The notes under the pieces: generated by a model
The model's database searches: none
What the model was told of the DNA's origin: nothing
The model's input: the letters and a program-made list of their open reading frames with translations, nothing else
Origin: Hoeflea prorocentri
GTDB taxonomy: Bacteria > Pseudomonadota > Alphaproteobacteria > Rhizobiales > Rhizobiaceae
Length of the DNA: 64,000 nucleotides
Direction of reading: 5' to 3'
Assembly: GCF_027944115.1 (NCBI RefSeq)
Contig: NZ_JAPJZI010000002.1
Span: 1 to 64,000, forward strand
In this document: piece after piece, positions 18,937-29,150 of the stretch
Layout: each line of letters begins with the position of its first letter
How positions within the stretch are numbered: the first letter of the stretch is position 1
Position numbers and translations under genes: made by a program

Positions 18937-19637
18937 GTTTCCGCGCCAGCGTGCTGACCCTTTATCCGCAGATGTTCCCTGGCCATCTGGAGCATTCCCT
19001 GGCCGGCCGGGCGCTTGAACGCGGCGACTGGACCTTGGAAACGGTGCAGATCAGGGATTTTGCCGGCGACAGGCACCGTACCGTTGACGATACGCCTGCG
19101 GGTGGCGGCGCCGGCATGGTGCTGAAACCCGATGTTCTGGCCGCCGCGATCGATCATGCCAGCCCGAGAGACGATGCCCGGCCGCGCCTGCTGATGAGCC
19201 CGCGCGGGACGCCGCTGACCCAGGAGCGTGTGCGGACGTTGGCAAAGGGTGCCGGGGCAGTCATTGTCTGCGGACGGTTCGAGGGCGTCGATCAGCGGGT
19301 TATCGAGGCGCGCGGGCTGGAGGAGGTTTCGGTCGGCGACTACATCCTGTCCGGCGGTGAGCCGGCCGCCCTGGTTTTGCTCGACGCTGTGGTGCGGCTG
19401 CTACCGGGTGTCATGGGCAACGACGCATCCGGTCAGTCGGAGAGCTTTGAGGACGGCCTGCTTGAATATCCGCACTATACGCGCCCTGCGATATTTGAGG
19501 ATCGGCCCATCCCCGATGTCCTTTTGTCCGGCGACCATGGACGGGTCGATGTCTGGCGCCGCGAACAGGCTGAAAAGCTGACGCGTGAGAGGCGGCCGGA
19601 TCTTCTGGAAGTCAAAAAAAAGACACCAAAGGGATGA
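18933..19637 (+). CDS. trmD: tRNA (guanine-N1)-methyltransferase TrmD
   Basis: A 234 aa SPOUT-fold enzyme that methylates G37 of tRNAs reading CNN codons, preventing +1 frameshifting. Visible: [18 protein letters not shown] near the start, the [13 protein letters not shown] loop, the knot region [26 protein letters not shown] (about 134-159) and the C-terminal YPHYTRP motif. It is coupled to rimM through an ATGA overlap, in the conserved rpsP-rimM-trmD-rplS order. Confidence 0.96.
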   Translation: MSFRASVLTLYPQMFPGHLEHSLAGRALERGDWTLETVQIRDFAGDRHRTVDDTPAGGGAGMVLKPDVLAAAIDHASPRDDARPRLLMSPRGTPLTQERVRTLAKGAGAVIVCGRFEGVDQRVIEARGLEEVSVGDYILSGGEPAALVLLDAVVRLLPGVMGNDASGQSESFEDGLLEYPHYTRPAIFEDRPIPDVLLSGDHGRVDVWRREQAEKLTRERRPDLLEVKKKTPKG

Positions 19638-19797
19638 CAATCGGGCCCTGTTGGTGTATTTGCCCCGCAAATCGGTTTAATCCGAGACCATCAAGCAAAG
19701 AATGGTGAACCCGCTGCGCCGAAAGGCGACCCCCGAGGCAAGGACCGAAGGGCAGTCAAGCGCTCTGGCCGTTTTAGAACAAGAAAGGTTCTGGACC

Positions 19798-20367
19798 ATG
19801 GATATTATCCGTGAACTTGAGGCCGAGCAGGCCGCAAAGATCGAAGCCAAACGCAAACTGCCGGAATTCTCGCCCGGCGATACGCTTCGCGTTTCCGTTC
19901 GCGTGACGGAAGGCAGCCGTACCCGCGTACAGGCCTATGAGGGTGTGTGTATCGCCCGGTCCGGTGGCGGCATCAATGAGAACTTCACCGTTCGCAAGAT
20001 TTCCTACGGCGAAGGCGTCGAGCGTGTCTTCCCGATCTATTCGCCGATGGTCGAGGGTGTTGAGGTGGTGCGCCGCGGTAAGGTGCGCCGCGCGAAACTC
20101 TACTATCTGCGCGAGCGCCGCGGTAAATCCGCCCGCATCACCGAGAACACAAATATCCGTGCCCGTAAGCTGAACGATGCCGAGCGCCAGGCGCTTGCCG
20201 AGGAAAAGGCGCGGATCGAAGCCGAGAAGATTGCAGCCGCTGAGGCTCTGGCCGCCGAAAAGGCAGCCGCCGAGGCTGAAGAAAAGGCAGCGGCGGAAGC
20301 TGCGGCCAAGGCTGCCGAGGAGCCGGTGGAAAGCAATTCCGCGCCTGAGGATCAGGCGTCGAGCTAG
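19798..20367 (+). CDS. rplS: Ribosomal protein bL19
   Basis: A 189 aa large-subunit protein at the 30S-50S interface. The core (1-~120) contains the family segments [27 protein letters not shown] and [26 protein letters not shown]-terminal extension of about 60 residues is almost only Ala, Glu and Lys ([18 protein letters not shown]) and is likely helical; it parallels the tail on S16 in the same operon. The ATG at 19798 follows AAGAAAGG; the frame upstream to 19702 shows no similarity. Confidence 0.96.
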   Translation: MDIIRELEAEQAAKIEAKRKLPEFSPGDTLRVSVRVTEGSRTRVQAYEGVCIARSGGGINENFTVRKISYGEGVERVFPIYSPMVEGVEVVRRGKVRRAKLYYLRERRGKSARITENTNIRARKLNDAERQALAEEKARIEAEKIAAAEALAAEKAAAEAEEKAAAEAAAKAAEEPVESNSAPEDQASS

Positions 20368-20394
20368 TTTCAGCCGACAATCGGATGAGTTTGA

Positions 20395-20423
20395 AACGCG
20401 CGCCGGTCCGGCGTGCGTTTTTT
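20395..20423 (+). terminator. Rho-independent terminator after rplS
   Basis: AACGCGCGC (20395-20403) pairs with GCGTGCGTT (20411-20419), one G-U pair, around a CGGTCCG loop, and is followed by a run of six T (20418-20423). It sits 28 bases after the rplS stop and closes the ffh-rplS operon. Confidence 0.8.
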
Positions 20424-20540
20424 GTTTGCGCAGATGGCATTTGCGAAAACCTGCGACGACTTGTCTTGCCGGACGGATTCGTGACATTGTTCGCATTCGC
20501 CGGCGCTGGATCAAAAGCCCGGCAATCCAGGGAGTTGTTC

Positions 20541-21338
20541 ATGTCTATAGTCAAAACCGTTTTGGCAGCGGCGCTCGCTGCAATGATCGCGCCGGCTGGC
20601 GCCATTTCAGCCGATCTGCCGGACCTTGGCGGAAAGACCGTCACCGTCGTGACCGAAAACGCCTATCCGCCGCTTCAGTTCATCGATCCGAAAACCGGAA
20701 ACCAGATCGGTTGGGAATATGATGCGATGGATGAGATCGCCAAGCGCCTCAACATGAAGGTCGAGTACCAGAACACCAGTTGGGATGCGATGATCCAGGC
20801 CGTGTCCGATGCGCAGTACGATGTCGGCATGACGGGGATCACCATCAAGGAAGAACGCAAGGAAAAGGTGGATTTCTCGGCGCCCTATATGCGCTCCGAG
20901 ATGTTCATGCTTGTGCGCGGCGACGAGGAACGCTTTGCCGACCATACAAGTTTTGCAGCCCTTGAAGACGGGTTGGTCGGTGCGCAGTCAGGCACGACGC
21001 CCTTTTATGTCGCGGTTTACGATGTGCTTGACGGCAATGAACAAAATCCGCGTATCAAGCTGTTTGAGACGTTTGGGGCACAGGTCCAGGCGCTCAGGGC
21101 AGGAGATGTCGATCTGGTGTTGACGGACGGCACGGCCGGGCAGGGTTATGTCAAGGCCTCGGATGGAGCGCTGAAACTTATCGGCGAACCGCTCGGAACC
21201 GAGGATTTCGGCTTCATCTTTCCCAAGGGATCAGATCTCGTGGCTCCGATTGACGCCGCGATTGCGGATATGAAAGCCGACGGCACGATCGACGCGCTCA
21301 ACACCAAGTGGTTCCTGGAATACGAGCTCGGCAAATAA
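20541..21338 (+). CDS. Amino-acid ABC transporter, periplasmic binding protein
   Basis: A 265 aa family 3 solute-binding protein (polar amino acids). A signal peptide at 1-24 ends AGAISA. The mature part starts with [14 protein letters not shown] and has the family signature [45 protein letters not shown] (about 57-102). It should deliver an amino acid to the permease encoded 68 bp downstream. GGGAG six bases before the ATG at 20541 fixes the start. The ligand cannot be read from sequence; this group often binds basic or polar amino acids. Confidence 0.9.
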   Translation: MSIVKTVLAAALAAMIAPAGAISADLPDLGGKTVTVVTENAYPPLQFIDPKTGNQIGWEYDAMDEIAKRLNMKVEYQNTSWDAMIQAVSDAQYDVGMTGITIKEERKEKVDFSAPYMRSEMFMLVRGDEERFADHTSFAALEDGLVGAQSGTTPFYVAVYDVLDGNEQNPRIKLFETFGAQVQALRAGDVDLVLTDGTAGQGYVKASDGALKLIGEPLGTEDFGFIFPKGSDLVAPIDAAIADMKADGTIDALNTKWFLEYELGK

Positions 21339-21406
21339 CAACACTGCCAAACCCGTGAACCAAAGCCTGCGGGCAGGACGCCCTGCCCGCATACCGACCG
21401 GACGCT

Positions 21407-22231
21407 ATGGCCGCTAGCAGACCTTCAAGCGACAAGGATTTTCCATACTGGCTCGTCGCCGCGGGGATTATCGCCGCCGTGATTGCCATCATCATTGCGA
21501 CAAATGACCTTTATACCCAGGTCCTTTCGATCGTGTCTAAGGGCGTATGGGTGACCATCTTCGTGACGCTGGTGGGGTTTACGCTGGCTTCGATCCTCGG
21601 CCTGATCATCGCGGTCATGGGCCTGTCGCGCTCGCTGATCCTTCGGCAGATCGCCCGGTTCTATGTCGAGATCATTCGCGGCGTGCCTATCCTGGTGCTT
21701 TTGTTTTACATCGCCTTTGTCGGTGCGCCGGGCTTTGTCGTTGCCTGGAATTTTCTGACCACGCCGCTACAGGAAGCCGGGCTGATCGAACCGCTGAAGG
21801 TTCGCGATATCTCACTGATGTGGCGGGCGATCATATCCCTGACAATCGGCTATTCGGCCTTCATCTCGGAGGTTTTCAGGGCCGGGATCCTGGCTGTCGA
21901 TGAGGGGCAGATCGAGGCGGCGCAGGCGCTCGGTCTGTCGCGCTGGCAACGTTTTCGTCTGATCATCATGCCCCAGGCGCTGCGAACCATCCTTCCGCCG
22001 CTCGGCAATGACTTCGTCGCGATGGTCAAGGATTCCTCGCTGGTTTCCGTGCTCGGCGTCGCGGACCTGACGCAGATGGGCAAGGTCTACGCATCCGGAT
22101 CGTTCCGCTTCTTTGAAACCTACTCCATCGTCGCCTATATATATCTCCTGCTTACGGTCGGCCTGTCGCTCATGCTCCGAGCGCTTGAACGGCGGCTTCG
22201 CCGGGCCGGCTTTGATGCGGATGCCGGCTGA
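21407..22231 (+). CDS. Amino-acid ABC transporter permease
   Basis: A 274 aa HisM/GlnP-type inner-membrane permease with about five TM helices. The His/Glu/Gln/Arg/opine signature is visible (VEIIRGVPILVLLFYIAF at about 83-100) and the ATPase-contacting EAA loop follows (EAAQALGLSRWQRFRLIIMPQALRTILPP at about 168-196). It forms a unit with the upstream binding protein. No ATP-binding subunit is encoded next to it: leuC follows. It must therefore share an ATPase encoded elsewhere, or a second permease/ATPase locus completes the system. Confidence 0.92.
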   Translation: MAASRPSSDKDFPYWLVAAGIIAAVIAIIIATNDLYTQVLSIVSKGVWVTIFVTLVGFTLASILGLIIAVMGLSRSLILRQIARFYVEIIRGVPILVLLFYIAFVGAPGFVVAWNFLTTPLQEAGLIEPLKVRDISLMWRAIISLTIGYSAFISEVFRAGILAVDEGQIEAAQALGLSRWQRFRLIIMPQALRTILPPLGNDFVAMVKDSSLVSVLGVADLTQMGKVYASGSFRFFETYSIVAYIYLLLTVGLSLMLRALERRLRRAGFDADAG

Positions 22232-22466
22232 TTGCCGCATCGCTAAAAGCTTGATAAGAACGGTTCCAATGACCCAGAACATGATCATTGCAGGCATGAA
22301 ATATACCGGCCGTGTCCGTTGCGGGACGTCGATTGCCTACCTGCCAGTGCATGATCACAAGCGGTTGCCGGGGCGGTTTTTCGCCCGCCTGCGGCACTCT
22401 GACGGCCTTCTCTAGCAAGAGCCTCAACCGTACCTAGCCATTGACCGTCTAATCGGACCTTTACCT

Positions 22467-23873
22467 ATGACTGAAGCAAAAACTCTTTATGACAAAATCT
22501 GGGACGAGCATGTCGTCAACGAGCAGGAGGACGGAACCTGCCTGCTCTATATCGATCGCCATCTGGTCCATGAAGTGACCAGTCCGCAAGCCTTCGAGGG
22601 CCTGCGCATGAGCGGACGCGGCGTACGCCATCCGCACCGCACGCTGGCGGTCGTCGATCACAACGTGCCGACCACGCCCGACCGCAAGGAAGGCATCAAG
22701 AACGAGGAAAGCCGCATCCAGGTGGAAGCGCTTGCCAAGAACGCGGCCGAGTTCGGTGTCGATTATTTCCATGAAGCCGATATCCGCCAGGGTATCGTGC
22801 ATATCGTCGGACCGGAGCAAGGCTTCACGCTTCCCGGCACCACCATCGTGTGCGGTGACAGCCACACATCCACACATGGCGCGTTCGGAGCGCTCGCCCA
22901 CGGAATCGGAACGTCCGAGGTCGAGCATGTGCTTGCCACGCAGACGCTGATCCAGAAGAAAGCCAAGAATATGCTGGTGCGGGTGGACAATACCGTCCCC
23001 GAAGGCGTTACCGCCAAGGATATCATCCTGGCGATCATTGGCGAGATCGGCACGGCTGGCGGTACGGGCCATGTGATCGAGTTTGCGGGGCGGGCCATCA
23101 CGGATCTGTCGATGGAAGGCCGCATGACGGTTTGCAACATGACGATCGAAGGCGGTGCGCGCGCCGGCCTTATTGCGCCGGACGAAAAGGCATTCGAATA
23201 TCTCAAGGGGCGCCCGCGGGCGCCGCAGGGCGAACACTGGGATATGGCGGTCGAGCACTGGAAGACCTTGCGTACCGACGAGGGTGCGGAGTTTGACCGC
23301 ACGGTTGTTCTCGATGCGCAGCACCTGCCGCCCATCGTTTCCTGGGGGTCTTCTCCGGAAGATGTGGTTTCCGTCACCGGCGTGGTGCCGAACCCGGACG
23401 ATATCCAGGATGAAAACAAACGGGCATCCAAACAGCGTGCGCTCGACTATATGGGGCTGACAGCCGGAACCAGGATCACCGATATTCCGATCGACCGGGT
23501 CTTTATCGGTTCCTGCACAAATGGGCGTATCGAGGACCTGCGCGCCGCGGCAGCGGTCTTGAGCGGGCACCAGGTCAATGAAGGTGTCAATGCCATGGTT
23601 GTTCCGGGCTCGGGCCTTGTCAAATCGCAGGCCGAGCAGGAAGGACTCGACCGTATCTTCATCGATGCCGGCTTCGAGTGGCGGGAGCCGGGATGCTCCA
23701 TGTGCCTGGCCATGAATGACGACAGGCTAAAGCCTGAGGAACGTTGCGCGTCGACATCGAACAGGAATTTCGAAGGTCGTCAGGGGTACCGTGGCCGCAC
23801 CCACCTGGTCTCGCCTGCGATGGCTGCGGCGGCTGCCGTTGCCGGACGGTTCGTCGATATTCGCGACTGGTAA
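22467..23873 (+). CDS. leuC: 3-isopropylmalate dehydratase large subunit
   Basis: A 468 aa aconitase-family enzyme, the large subunit of isopropylmalate isomerase in leucine biosynthesis. The [4Fe-4S] ligands are Cys350 (GSCTNGR) and Cys410/Cys413 (CSMC). Other family segments: [28 protein letters not shown] and [10 protein letters not shown] near the C-terminus. The small subunit gene leuD is not next to it in this window, a separation typical of Hyphomicrobiales where leuC sits after rplS. A 235 bp leader precedes it; I found no leucine-rich leader peptide or clear attenuator there. Confidence 0.97.
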   Translation: MTEAKTLYDKIWDEHVVNEQEDGTCLLYIDRHLVHEVTSPQAFEGLRMSGRGVRHPHRTLAVVDHNVPTTPDRKEGIKNEESRIQVEALAKNAAEFGVDYFHEADIRQGIVHIVGPEQGFTLPGTTIVCGDSHTSTHGAFGALAHGIGTSEVEHVLATQTLIQKKAKNMLVRVDNTVPEGVTAKDIILAIIGEIGTAGGTGHVIEFAGRAITDLSMEGRMTVCNMTIEGGARAGLIAPDEKAFEYLKGRPRAPQGEHWDMAVEHWKTLRTDEGAEFDRTVVLDAQHLPPIVSWGSSPEDVVSVTGVVPNPDDIQDENKRASKQRALDYMGLTAGTRITDIPIDRVFIGSCTNGRIEDLRAAAAVLSGHQVNEGVNAMVVPGSGLVKSQAEQEGLDRIFIDAGFEWREPGCSMCLAMNDDRLKPEERCASTSNRNFEGRQGYRGRTHLVSPAMAAAAAVAGRFVDIRDW

Positions 23874-23903
23874 CCTTCCGTAAACCAAGACTTCTTTCCC
23901 TTT

Positions 23904-23930
23904 GGGGGCGGGTTTGTAATCCGCCCCTTT
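23904..23930 (+). terminator. Terminator after leuC
   Basis: GGGGCGG (23905-23911) pairs with CCGCCCC (23921-23927) around a nine-base loop and is followed by TTTATTGTGTTTT. It lies 31 bases after the leuC stop. Confidence 0.75.
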
Positions 23931-24025
23931 ATTGTGTTTTGTGCCCGCAATTGCGTGGCCGGGCATCTATTCGTTTACTTCAAATTAGGCCCTTTCGTGT
24001 ACTCGCTATGTCTAAGGGGGACGAT

Positions 24026-25207
24026 GTGGGTTTGTCATACATCCATGCGGTCAATATGGGGCTTGCAGCCGCGGTCATATGCGGATTGTCGGCGATATTC
24101 CTGTTTGACCGAAGCCGTAAATCGGCCCTTTGGTGGATGCTCAGCTTTGCCGCCGTCCTGCTTTCGGCCCTGTCATCGGCCGCGCTTCCGTTTGTAACGG
24201 CGCAACCGATAGCCGGCTATGTTTCCTTCGCGTTCACCATCATGGCGATCACCTGTCTGAATGTCGGGATAGCCTGGCACTACCGGGTCGCCACGCCGTG
24301 GCGGATCATTGACACGGTTGTCGCGGTTACACTCGTCGTGACCTTCATATCAACAATGGTGTTGCCGATCGGTCCGGTTTCCTGGACTGTCGAAGCGGTA
24401 TCGCTTGCCGGTGCGCAAGCGGTCGGATTGTTCATCCTGATGCGATCCGAAAAGGGCAAACGGGACCGGGTGTTTATCGCGTTTCTGGCCCTTTCCATGC
24501 TGAACTTCCTGTCACATCCGGTGCTGGAAATGATGGCCCGGATTGAAAATGTGCAAAATGGCCTGGCCGATGCTGCCGTCGCCATGCACATCAACAATGC
24601 GCTGATCATGATCGGCCTTGCCACCTTCCTCATGCTGAGGCTTGCCAATCAACTGCTTGCTGATCTGAAAGGCCAATCGGAAACCGATGCGCTCTCTGGC
24701 CTTCTCAACAGAAACGGTTTCAACGCGGCGGTGCATTCAGCCCGCGACCGGCGGTCTAGCAAGGGGACCGCGTCCCTCGTCATCTGCGACCTGGATCATT
24801 TCAAGTCGATCAACGATCAGCACGGCCACCATGTCGGCGATCGCGTCATAGCCGCATTTGGCCGGCTCGTGCGCGCTGGCGCGCGTGATGGCGACGTGTG
24901 CGGCCGTGTCGGCGGTGAGGAGTTCTGCATATACCTGCTGAATTCGGATGCGCGCGCTGCGCGCCTGTTCGCCGAATGGCTCAGGGTCGCGTTTGCATCA
25001 ACAAGCTATTCGGAACTGAGTTCCAATACGCGCTTTACCGCAAGCTTCGGCGTCACACAGGTTCAGGCGGACGAGACAATAGAAGAAGCCTATGTGCGTG
25101 CCGACAAGGCGCTCTATCAGGCCAAGCGTGATGGACGCAATTGCGTCCGCTCGGTCGGAGAAGCGTCGGAGCTATCCGGAATTAAATTCTCATCCGCCGC
25201 TGGCTAA
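24026..25207 (+). CDS. Diguanylate cyclase with membrane sensor region (GGDEF)
   Basis: About 393 aa. An N-terminal region of roughly six hydrophobic segments (1-~210) is followed by a C-terminal GGDEF domain (about 225-385). The catalytic motif is GGEEF in GRVGGEEFCIYL, and an inhibitory I-site RDGD lies exactly five residues before it, so an active, product-inhibited c-di-GMP synthase is expected. There is no EAL domain. Start choice: GTG at 24026 is five bases after AAGGGGG; an in-frame ATG at 24008 has no ribosome site but would add only six residues. It ends convergent with the small exported protein at 25223. Confidence 0.9.
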   Translation: MGLSYIHAVNMGLAAAVICGLSAIFLFDRSRKSALWWMLSFAAVLLSALSSAALPFVTAQPIAGYVSFAFTIMAITCLNVGIAWHYRVATPWRIIDTVVAVTLVVTFISTMVLPIGPVSWTVEAVSLAGAQAVGLFILMRSEKGKRDRVFIAFLALSMLNFLSHPVLEMMARIENVQNGLADAAVAMHINNALIMIGLATFLMLRLANQLLADLKGQSETDALSGLLNRNGFNAAVHSARDRRSSKGTASLVICDLDHFKSINDQHGHHVGDRVIAAFGRLVRAGARDGDVCGRVGGEEFCIYLLNSDARAARLFAEWLRVAFASTSYSELSSNTRFTASFGVTQVQADETIEEAYVRADKALYQAKRDGRNCVRSVGEASELSGIKFSSAAG

Positions 25208-25209
25208 AG

Positions 25210-25231
25210 CGGCCTTTCATCGTCAAGGCCG
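25210..25231. terminator. Hairpin between convergent genes
   Basis: CGGCCTT (25210-25216) and AAGGCCG (25225-25231) form a perfect 7 bp stem with an eight-base loop, overlapping the stop of the minus-strand gene. The pattern of T on one arm and A on the other fits a two-way terminator, though the T-runs are short. Confidence 0.4.
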
Positions 25232-25540
25232 AATGATGCAGATCTTTGTCTGATCGTCGCAGTCCATCGCCGGCTGGGCATCACCCACATCGATGATTTT
25301 CGGTCCGGGTCTCGGCAGCATTTTCTTCGGCGGATTGATCGGCGCATAGTTGCCCCGGTCGCGATCGACATAGAAATAGATGCCGTTGCCCTTGAACTGG
25401 CGGGCGGATATGGCGCCGGAATAGGTGCCGACACCCTTGATCTTGGTCGGTAAACCACCATCGGCATTGGCCGGGGCCACGGCGAGCATCGGTGCAATCA
25501 TTGCAGCGACGGCGAGGGATACGAGTGAACGCTTGGACAT
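25223..25540 (-). CDS. Small exported protein of unknown function
   Basis: A 105 aa protein with a clear signal peptide (MSKRSLVSLAVAAMIAP..., cleavage after about residue 26 at ANA/DGG), so it is periplasmic or secreted. The mature part (about 80 aa) has segments KGVGTYSGAISARQFKGNGIYFYVDRD (about 33-59) and a Pro/Lys-rich stretch, ending with a Cys pair (DCDDQTKICI) that could form a disulfide. I do not recognise a family. The in-frame start at 25591 would put 17 non-signal residues first, so 25540 is preferred. Confidence 0.65.
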   Translation of the reverse strand: MSKRSLVSLAVAAMIAPMLAVAPANADGGLPTKIKGVGTYSGAISARQFKGNGIYFYVDRDRGNYAPINPPKKMLPRPGPKIIDVGDAQPAMDCDDQTKICIIRP

Positions 25541-25787
25541 GGCAAAGCTCGTTTCGTTAACCAATGCGGACAACCCCGCATGTTGACTCATTCAACCGCA
25601 CACGGATATCCGTCTGTTAAATCTAGGGTTTTCACTGCTTGTTTGCCAAGGGCGGGGATGTAAACCTTTTGTTAAGGTTAACAGCCGCACATCTCACTTA
25701 ATGGCGGGTGACCTTTTGTTTCAATCTAAGCCAGACTTGCTCTATGAGTAAGGCAAATGTCCATGAAAGCGGAGTATTGCGGGCACC

Positions 25788-26246
25788 ATGACTGCCGAAC
25801 CGAAAATCGATATCAAACTGATGCGGCTGAAAGATGCGCACGAACTTGCCCCTCTGATTGCTGCCTATGCGCAGTCGCTCAAGCGCGGCGCGCCCCGCAG
25901 GCCGGACGAGTTCTATGCCGAAACGCTGCTTCAGGACCGGGTGGCGCAGCTCCTGGGTGCGCGGATCGATGGTGAACTGGTCGGGTTTCTGATCTTCTAC
26001 GATTTGCCGGATGCTGTCACCGGCATGCGCTTCGGTCAGGTCGATCACCTTTATGTCCATCACGCGCAGCGCCGAAAGGGCATCGCCAAGGCCATGCTGG
26101 ATGTGCTTTGCGAGGATGGTGAATCACGTGGGTGGAGCAAGCTGGTGCTCAATGCGCCGCGGCAGCCGGACGAAGGCAGAAAGCTCTACGAGAGTCTCGC
26201 CGCCACCGCCGATTGGGCGGGATTCGTCATCAGTTTCGAGCGATAG
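25788..26246 (+). CDS. GNAT-family N-acetyltransferase
   Basis: A 152 aa GCN5-related acetyltransferase. The acetyl-CoA binding motif A is visible as VDHLYVHHAQRRKGIAKAMLDVL (about 85-107; the RRKGIA loop is the Q/RxxGxG/A pattern) and motif B follows in WSKLVLNAPRQPDEGRKLYESL. Substrate unknown; the family acetylates amines on small molecules, antibiotics or proteins. It stands alone, 273 bp upstream of sdhC. Confidence 0.85.
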   Translation: MTAEPKIDIKLMRLKDAHELAPLIAAYAQSLKRGAPRRPDEFYAETLLQDRVAQLLGARIDGELVGFLIFYDLPDAVTGMRFGQVDHLYVHHAQRRKGIAKAMLDVLCEDGESRGWSKLVLNAPRQPDEGRKLYESLAATADWAGFVISFER

Positions 26247-26519
26247 GGGCAGTATGGCCGCGTGTTTTGCAGCAATATTGCGCGGTGCAAGATTTTTTTC
26301 TGCCGGGTTTATATCGCGAATTTAGACTTTTGACGCCTTTCAATCGATTTGGAAGCGTTCTAAGAGTCGTAAAGCCGTGGAGACGACCGGTTTTGTCATA
26401 AACCACGGTGTATTCAGCGCTTTGACGCACCGCGGCAAAGACACTATTAACATCCGGCGAGAGCCGCAGCCGCAGCGCTGAGAGCCCGGACGCGATATGG
26501 AACTGAATTCGGAGGCCCC

Positions 26520-26912
26520 ATGGCCAACGCCAGACAGAACAGACCCCTTTCCCCGCATCTGAGTATCTACAAACCGCTCCCGACTATGGTTATGTCGATC
26601 GTCCACCGCATCACCGGCGGGGCGCTTTATTTCGGAACCGTACTGCTTGCATGGTGGCTGATTTCGGCGGCGGCCGGTCCGTCCTATTTCGAACTGACCA
26701 ACGCGATCTTCGGATCGCTTATCGGTCGCCTGATCCTGTTTCTTTATACCTGGGCGCTGCTGCATCACATGTTCGGGGGCATTCGCCACCTCATCTGGGA
26801 TACGGGACGGGCATTCGACAAACATGTCAGTACAAAAATGGCCTGGGCCACGCTGATCTGTTCCGTCTCCTTGACCATCATCCTTTGGGCAATCGCCCTG
26901 ATTTCATCTTAA
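26520..26912 (+). CDS. sdhC: Succinate dehydrogenase cytochrome b556 subunit
   Basis: A 130 aa membrane anchor of respiratory complex II with three TM helices. The family start RPLSPHLSIYKPLPTMVMSIVHRITG (about 8-33, with the quinone-site Ser and Arg) and the heme-ligand region LLHHMFGGIRHLIWD (about 80-94) are present. First gene of sdhCDAB, with a 273 bp upstream region that should hold the promoter. Confidence 0.96.
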   Translation: MANARQNRPLSPHLSIYKPLPTMVMSIVHRITGGALYFGTVLLAWWLISAAAGPSYFELTNAIFGSLIGRLILFLYTWALLHHMFGGIRHLIWDTGRAFDKHVSTKMAWATLICSVSLTIILWAIALISS

Positions 26913-26924
26913 GGGAGCGTAGTG

Positions 26925-27305
26925 ATGGATATGCGCACGCCGCTTGGCCGGGTTCGCGGCCTGGGTTCAGCCAAGGAAGGCACGGACCATTTCTGGCGCC
27001 AGAGACTGACTGCCGTCGCCAATGTTCCCCTAACGATCTTTTTCGTGATTTTTGTGCTCGTCTATCATGGCGAGTCCTTTGAGACGGTTGCTGCGGCGCT
27101 GGGCAATCCGATTATCGCGGTTCTCATGGCGCTGACCATTCTATCGCTGGTCATTCATATGCGGCTGGGTATGCAAACGGTCATCGAGGACTATATCCAC
27201 GGGGAAGGCCTGAAAGTCGTTCTTTTGATGGCCAACAGTTTCTTTGCCGTCGCCATTGGCGCGCTTTCGCTTTTTGCGATTTTGAAACTCGGATTTGGAG
27301 GCTGA
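26925..27305 (+). CDS. sdhD: Succinate dehydrogenase membrane anchor subunit
   Basis: A 126 aa, three-TM anchor subunit of complex II. It begins [24 protein letters not shown], typical of alphaproteobacterial SdhD, and has the heme/quinone region [20 protein letters not shown] (about 77-96). AAGGGAG lies seven bases before the ATG at 26925; the GTG directly before it is less well spaced. It is 12 bp after sdhC. Confidence 0.94.
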   Translation: MDMRTPLGRVRGLGSAKEGTDHFWRQRLTAVANVPLTIFFVIFVLVYHGESFETVAAALGNPIIAVLMALTILSLVIHMRLGMQTVIEDYIHGEGLKVVLLMANSFFAVAIGALSLFAILKLGFGG

Positions 27306-27312
27306 CAGCGCG

Positions 27313-29136
27313 ATGGCAAATACCAACGGACAGGGCTACGAGCTGACGGAACACATGTTCGATGTGGTTGTGGTCGGCGCCGGCGGCGCCGGGCTGCGCG
27401 CCACGCTGGGCATGGCGGAGCAGGGCCTGCGCACGGCGTGCATCACAAAGGTCTTTCCGACCCGCTCGCACACGGTCGCGGCTCAGGGCGGGATTGCCGC
27501 CAGCCTGCAGAACATGACGCCGGACAGCTGGCACTGGCACATGTACGACACCGTCAAGGGATCGGACTGGCTGGGCGATAACGACGCCATGGAATATCTG
27601 GCGCGCGAGGCGCCGGCGGCGGTCTATGAGCTTGAGCATTACGGCGTGCCGTTCTCGCGCACCGAGAATGGCAAGATCTATCAGCGGCCCTTTGGCGGGC
27701 ACATGCAGAATTTCGGCGAGGGGCCGCCGGTGCAGCGAACATGCGCGGCGGCCGACCGCACCGGTCATGCAATCCTTCATACGCTCTACGGCCAGTCACT
27801 GCGTCATAACGCCCAGTTCTTCATCGAGTACTTCGCCATCGACCTGCTGATGGATGATGATGGCGTGTGTACCGGGGTTGTGGCCTGGAACCTGGACGAC
27901 GGAACGATCCATGTGTTCCGTGCCAAGATGGTGGTGCTCGCGACCGGCGGCTATGGCCGGGCCTATTTCTCGGCGACATCGGCGCACACATGCACCGGCG
28001 ACGGGCATGGCATGATCGCACGGGCCGGACTGCCGTTGCAGGACATGGAATTCGTCCAGTTTCACCCGACCGGCATCTACGGCGCGGGCACGCTGATCAC
28101 CGAAGGCGCGCGCGGAGAAGGCGGCTATCTCGTCAACTCCGAAGGCGAGCGATTCATGGAGCGTTATGCGCCGTCAGCCAAGGATCTCGCCTCGCGCGAT
28201 GTGGTGTCGCGCTGCATGACGATGGAAATCCGCGAGGGGCGCGGGGTCGGCAAGGAAAAGGATCATATTTTCCTGCATCTCGATCATCTCGATCCCGCAG
28301 TTCTTGCCGAAAGGCTGCCTGGCATATCGGAATCGGCAAAGATTTTCGCCGGCGTCGACGTGACCCGCGACCCGATCCCGGTATTGCCGACCGTTCATTA
28401 TAATATGGGCGGCATTCCGACGAATTATCACGGTGAAGTGCTCAACCCGACCAAGGACGATCCCGATCGCATTCAGCCCGGCCTGATGGCCGTTGGCGAA
28501 GCGGGCTGCGCATCGGTTCACGGTGCCAACCGGCTGGGTTCCAACTCGCTGATCGACCTGGTCGTGTTCGGCCGGGCCGCGGCCATCAAGGCCGGCGAGG
28601 TGGTTGACCGCAACAGCGATGTTCCGCCGGTGCCACAGGCCTGTTTCGACCGCATTATGGACCGCTTTGACAGGCGTCGTCATGCCGACGGCTCCATTCC
28701 GACGGCAACGCTGCGCGACAAGATGCAGCGGGCGATGCAGCGGGACGCGGCGGTCTTCAGGACACAGGAGACGCTCGAGGCCGGGTGCCGCAGCATGGAT
28801 GAGATCTACAAGGAGCTCGCCGATGTGCGCACGACAGACCGGTCGATGATCTGGAACTCCGATCTTGTCGAAACGCTCGAGCTCGACAATCTGGCAGACT
28901 GCGCCATGTTGACCGTCTATGGCGGCGAGGCACGAAAGGAAAGCCGGGGCGCCCATGCGCGCGAGGACTTCCCCGACCGCGATGACAAAAAATGGCGGAT
29001 CCATACGCTCGCCTGGATCGGCAAGGACGGCAAGGTGACGCTGGACTATCGTCCCGTGCGTACGGAGACGCTGACCACCGAGGAAGAAGGCGGCATCGAA
29101 CTTGCCAAGATCGCGCCCAAGAAGCGTGTTTACTGA
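27313..29136 (+). CDS. sdhA: Succinate dehydrogenase flavoprotein subunit
   Basis: The 607 aa catalytic subunit of complex II, oxidising succinate to fumarate. The FAD dinucleotide motif is [15 protein letters not shown] (about 17-31), the covalent-FAD histidine lies in [10 protein letters not shown] (about 50-60), and substrate-site segments [11 protein letters not shown] and [17 protein letters not shown] are present. GGAGG overlaps the sdhD end; the ATG at 27313 is preferred over an in-frame TTG at 27295. Confidence 0.97.
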   Translation: MANTNGQGYELTEHMFDVVVVGAGGAGLRATLGMAEQGLRTACITKVFPTRSHTVAAQGGIAASLQNMTPDSWHWHMYDTVKGSDWLGDNDAMEYLAREAPAAVYELEHYGVPFSRTENGKIYQRPFGGHMQNFGEGPPVQRTCAAADRTGHAILHTLYGQSLRHNAQFFIEYFAIDLLMDDDGVCTGVVAWNLDDGTIHVFRAKMVVLATGGYGRAYFSATSAHTCTGDGHGMIARAGLPLQDMEFVQFHPTGIYGAGTLITEGARGEGGYLVNSEGERFMERYAPSAKDLASRDVVSRCMTMEIREGRGVGKEKDHIFLHLDHLDPAVLAERLPGISESAKIFAGVDVTRDPIPVLPTVHYNMGGIPTNYHGEVLNPTKDDPDRIQPGLMAVGEAGCASVHGANRLGSNSLIDLVVFGRAAAIKAGEVVDRNSDVPPVPQACFDRIMDRFDRRRHADGSIPTATLRDKMQRAMQRDAAVFRTQETLEAGCRSMDEIYKELADVRTTDRSMIWNSDLVETLELDNLADCAMLTVYGGEARKESRGAHAREDFPDRDDKKWRIHTLAWIGKDGKVTLDYRPVRTETLTTEEEGGIELAKIAPKKRVY

Positions 29137-29150
29137 CAGGAACCCGGCAC

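Noticed and set aside
22232-22466. Leucine attenuator or small gene before leuC
   Set aside because: Short frames here lack Leu-codon runs and ribosome sites; only a weak 5 bp GC stem (GGGCG / CGCCC) is seen, without a T-run.
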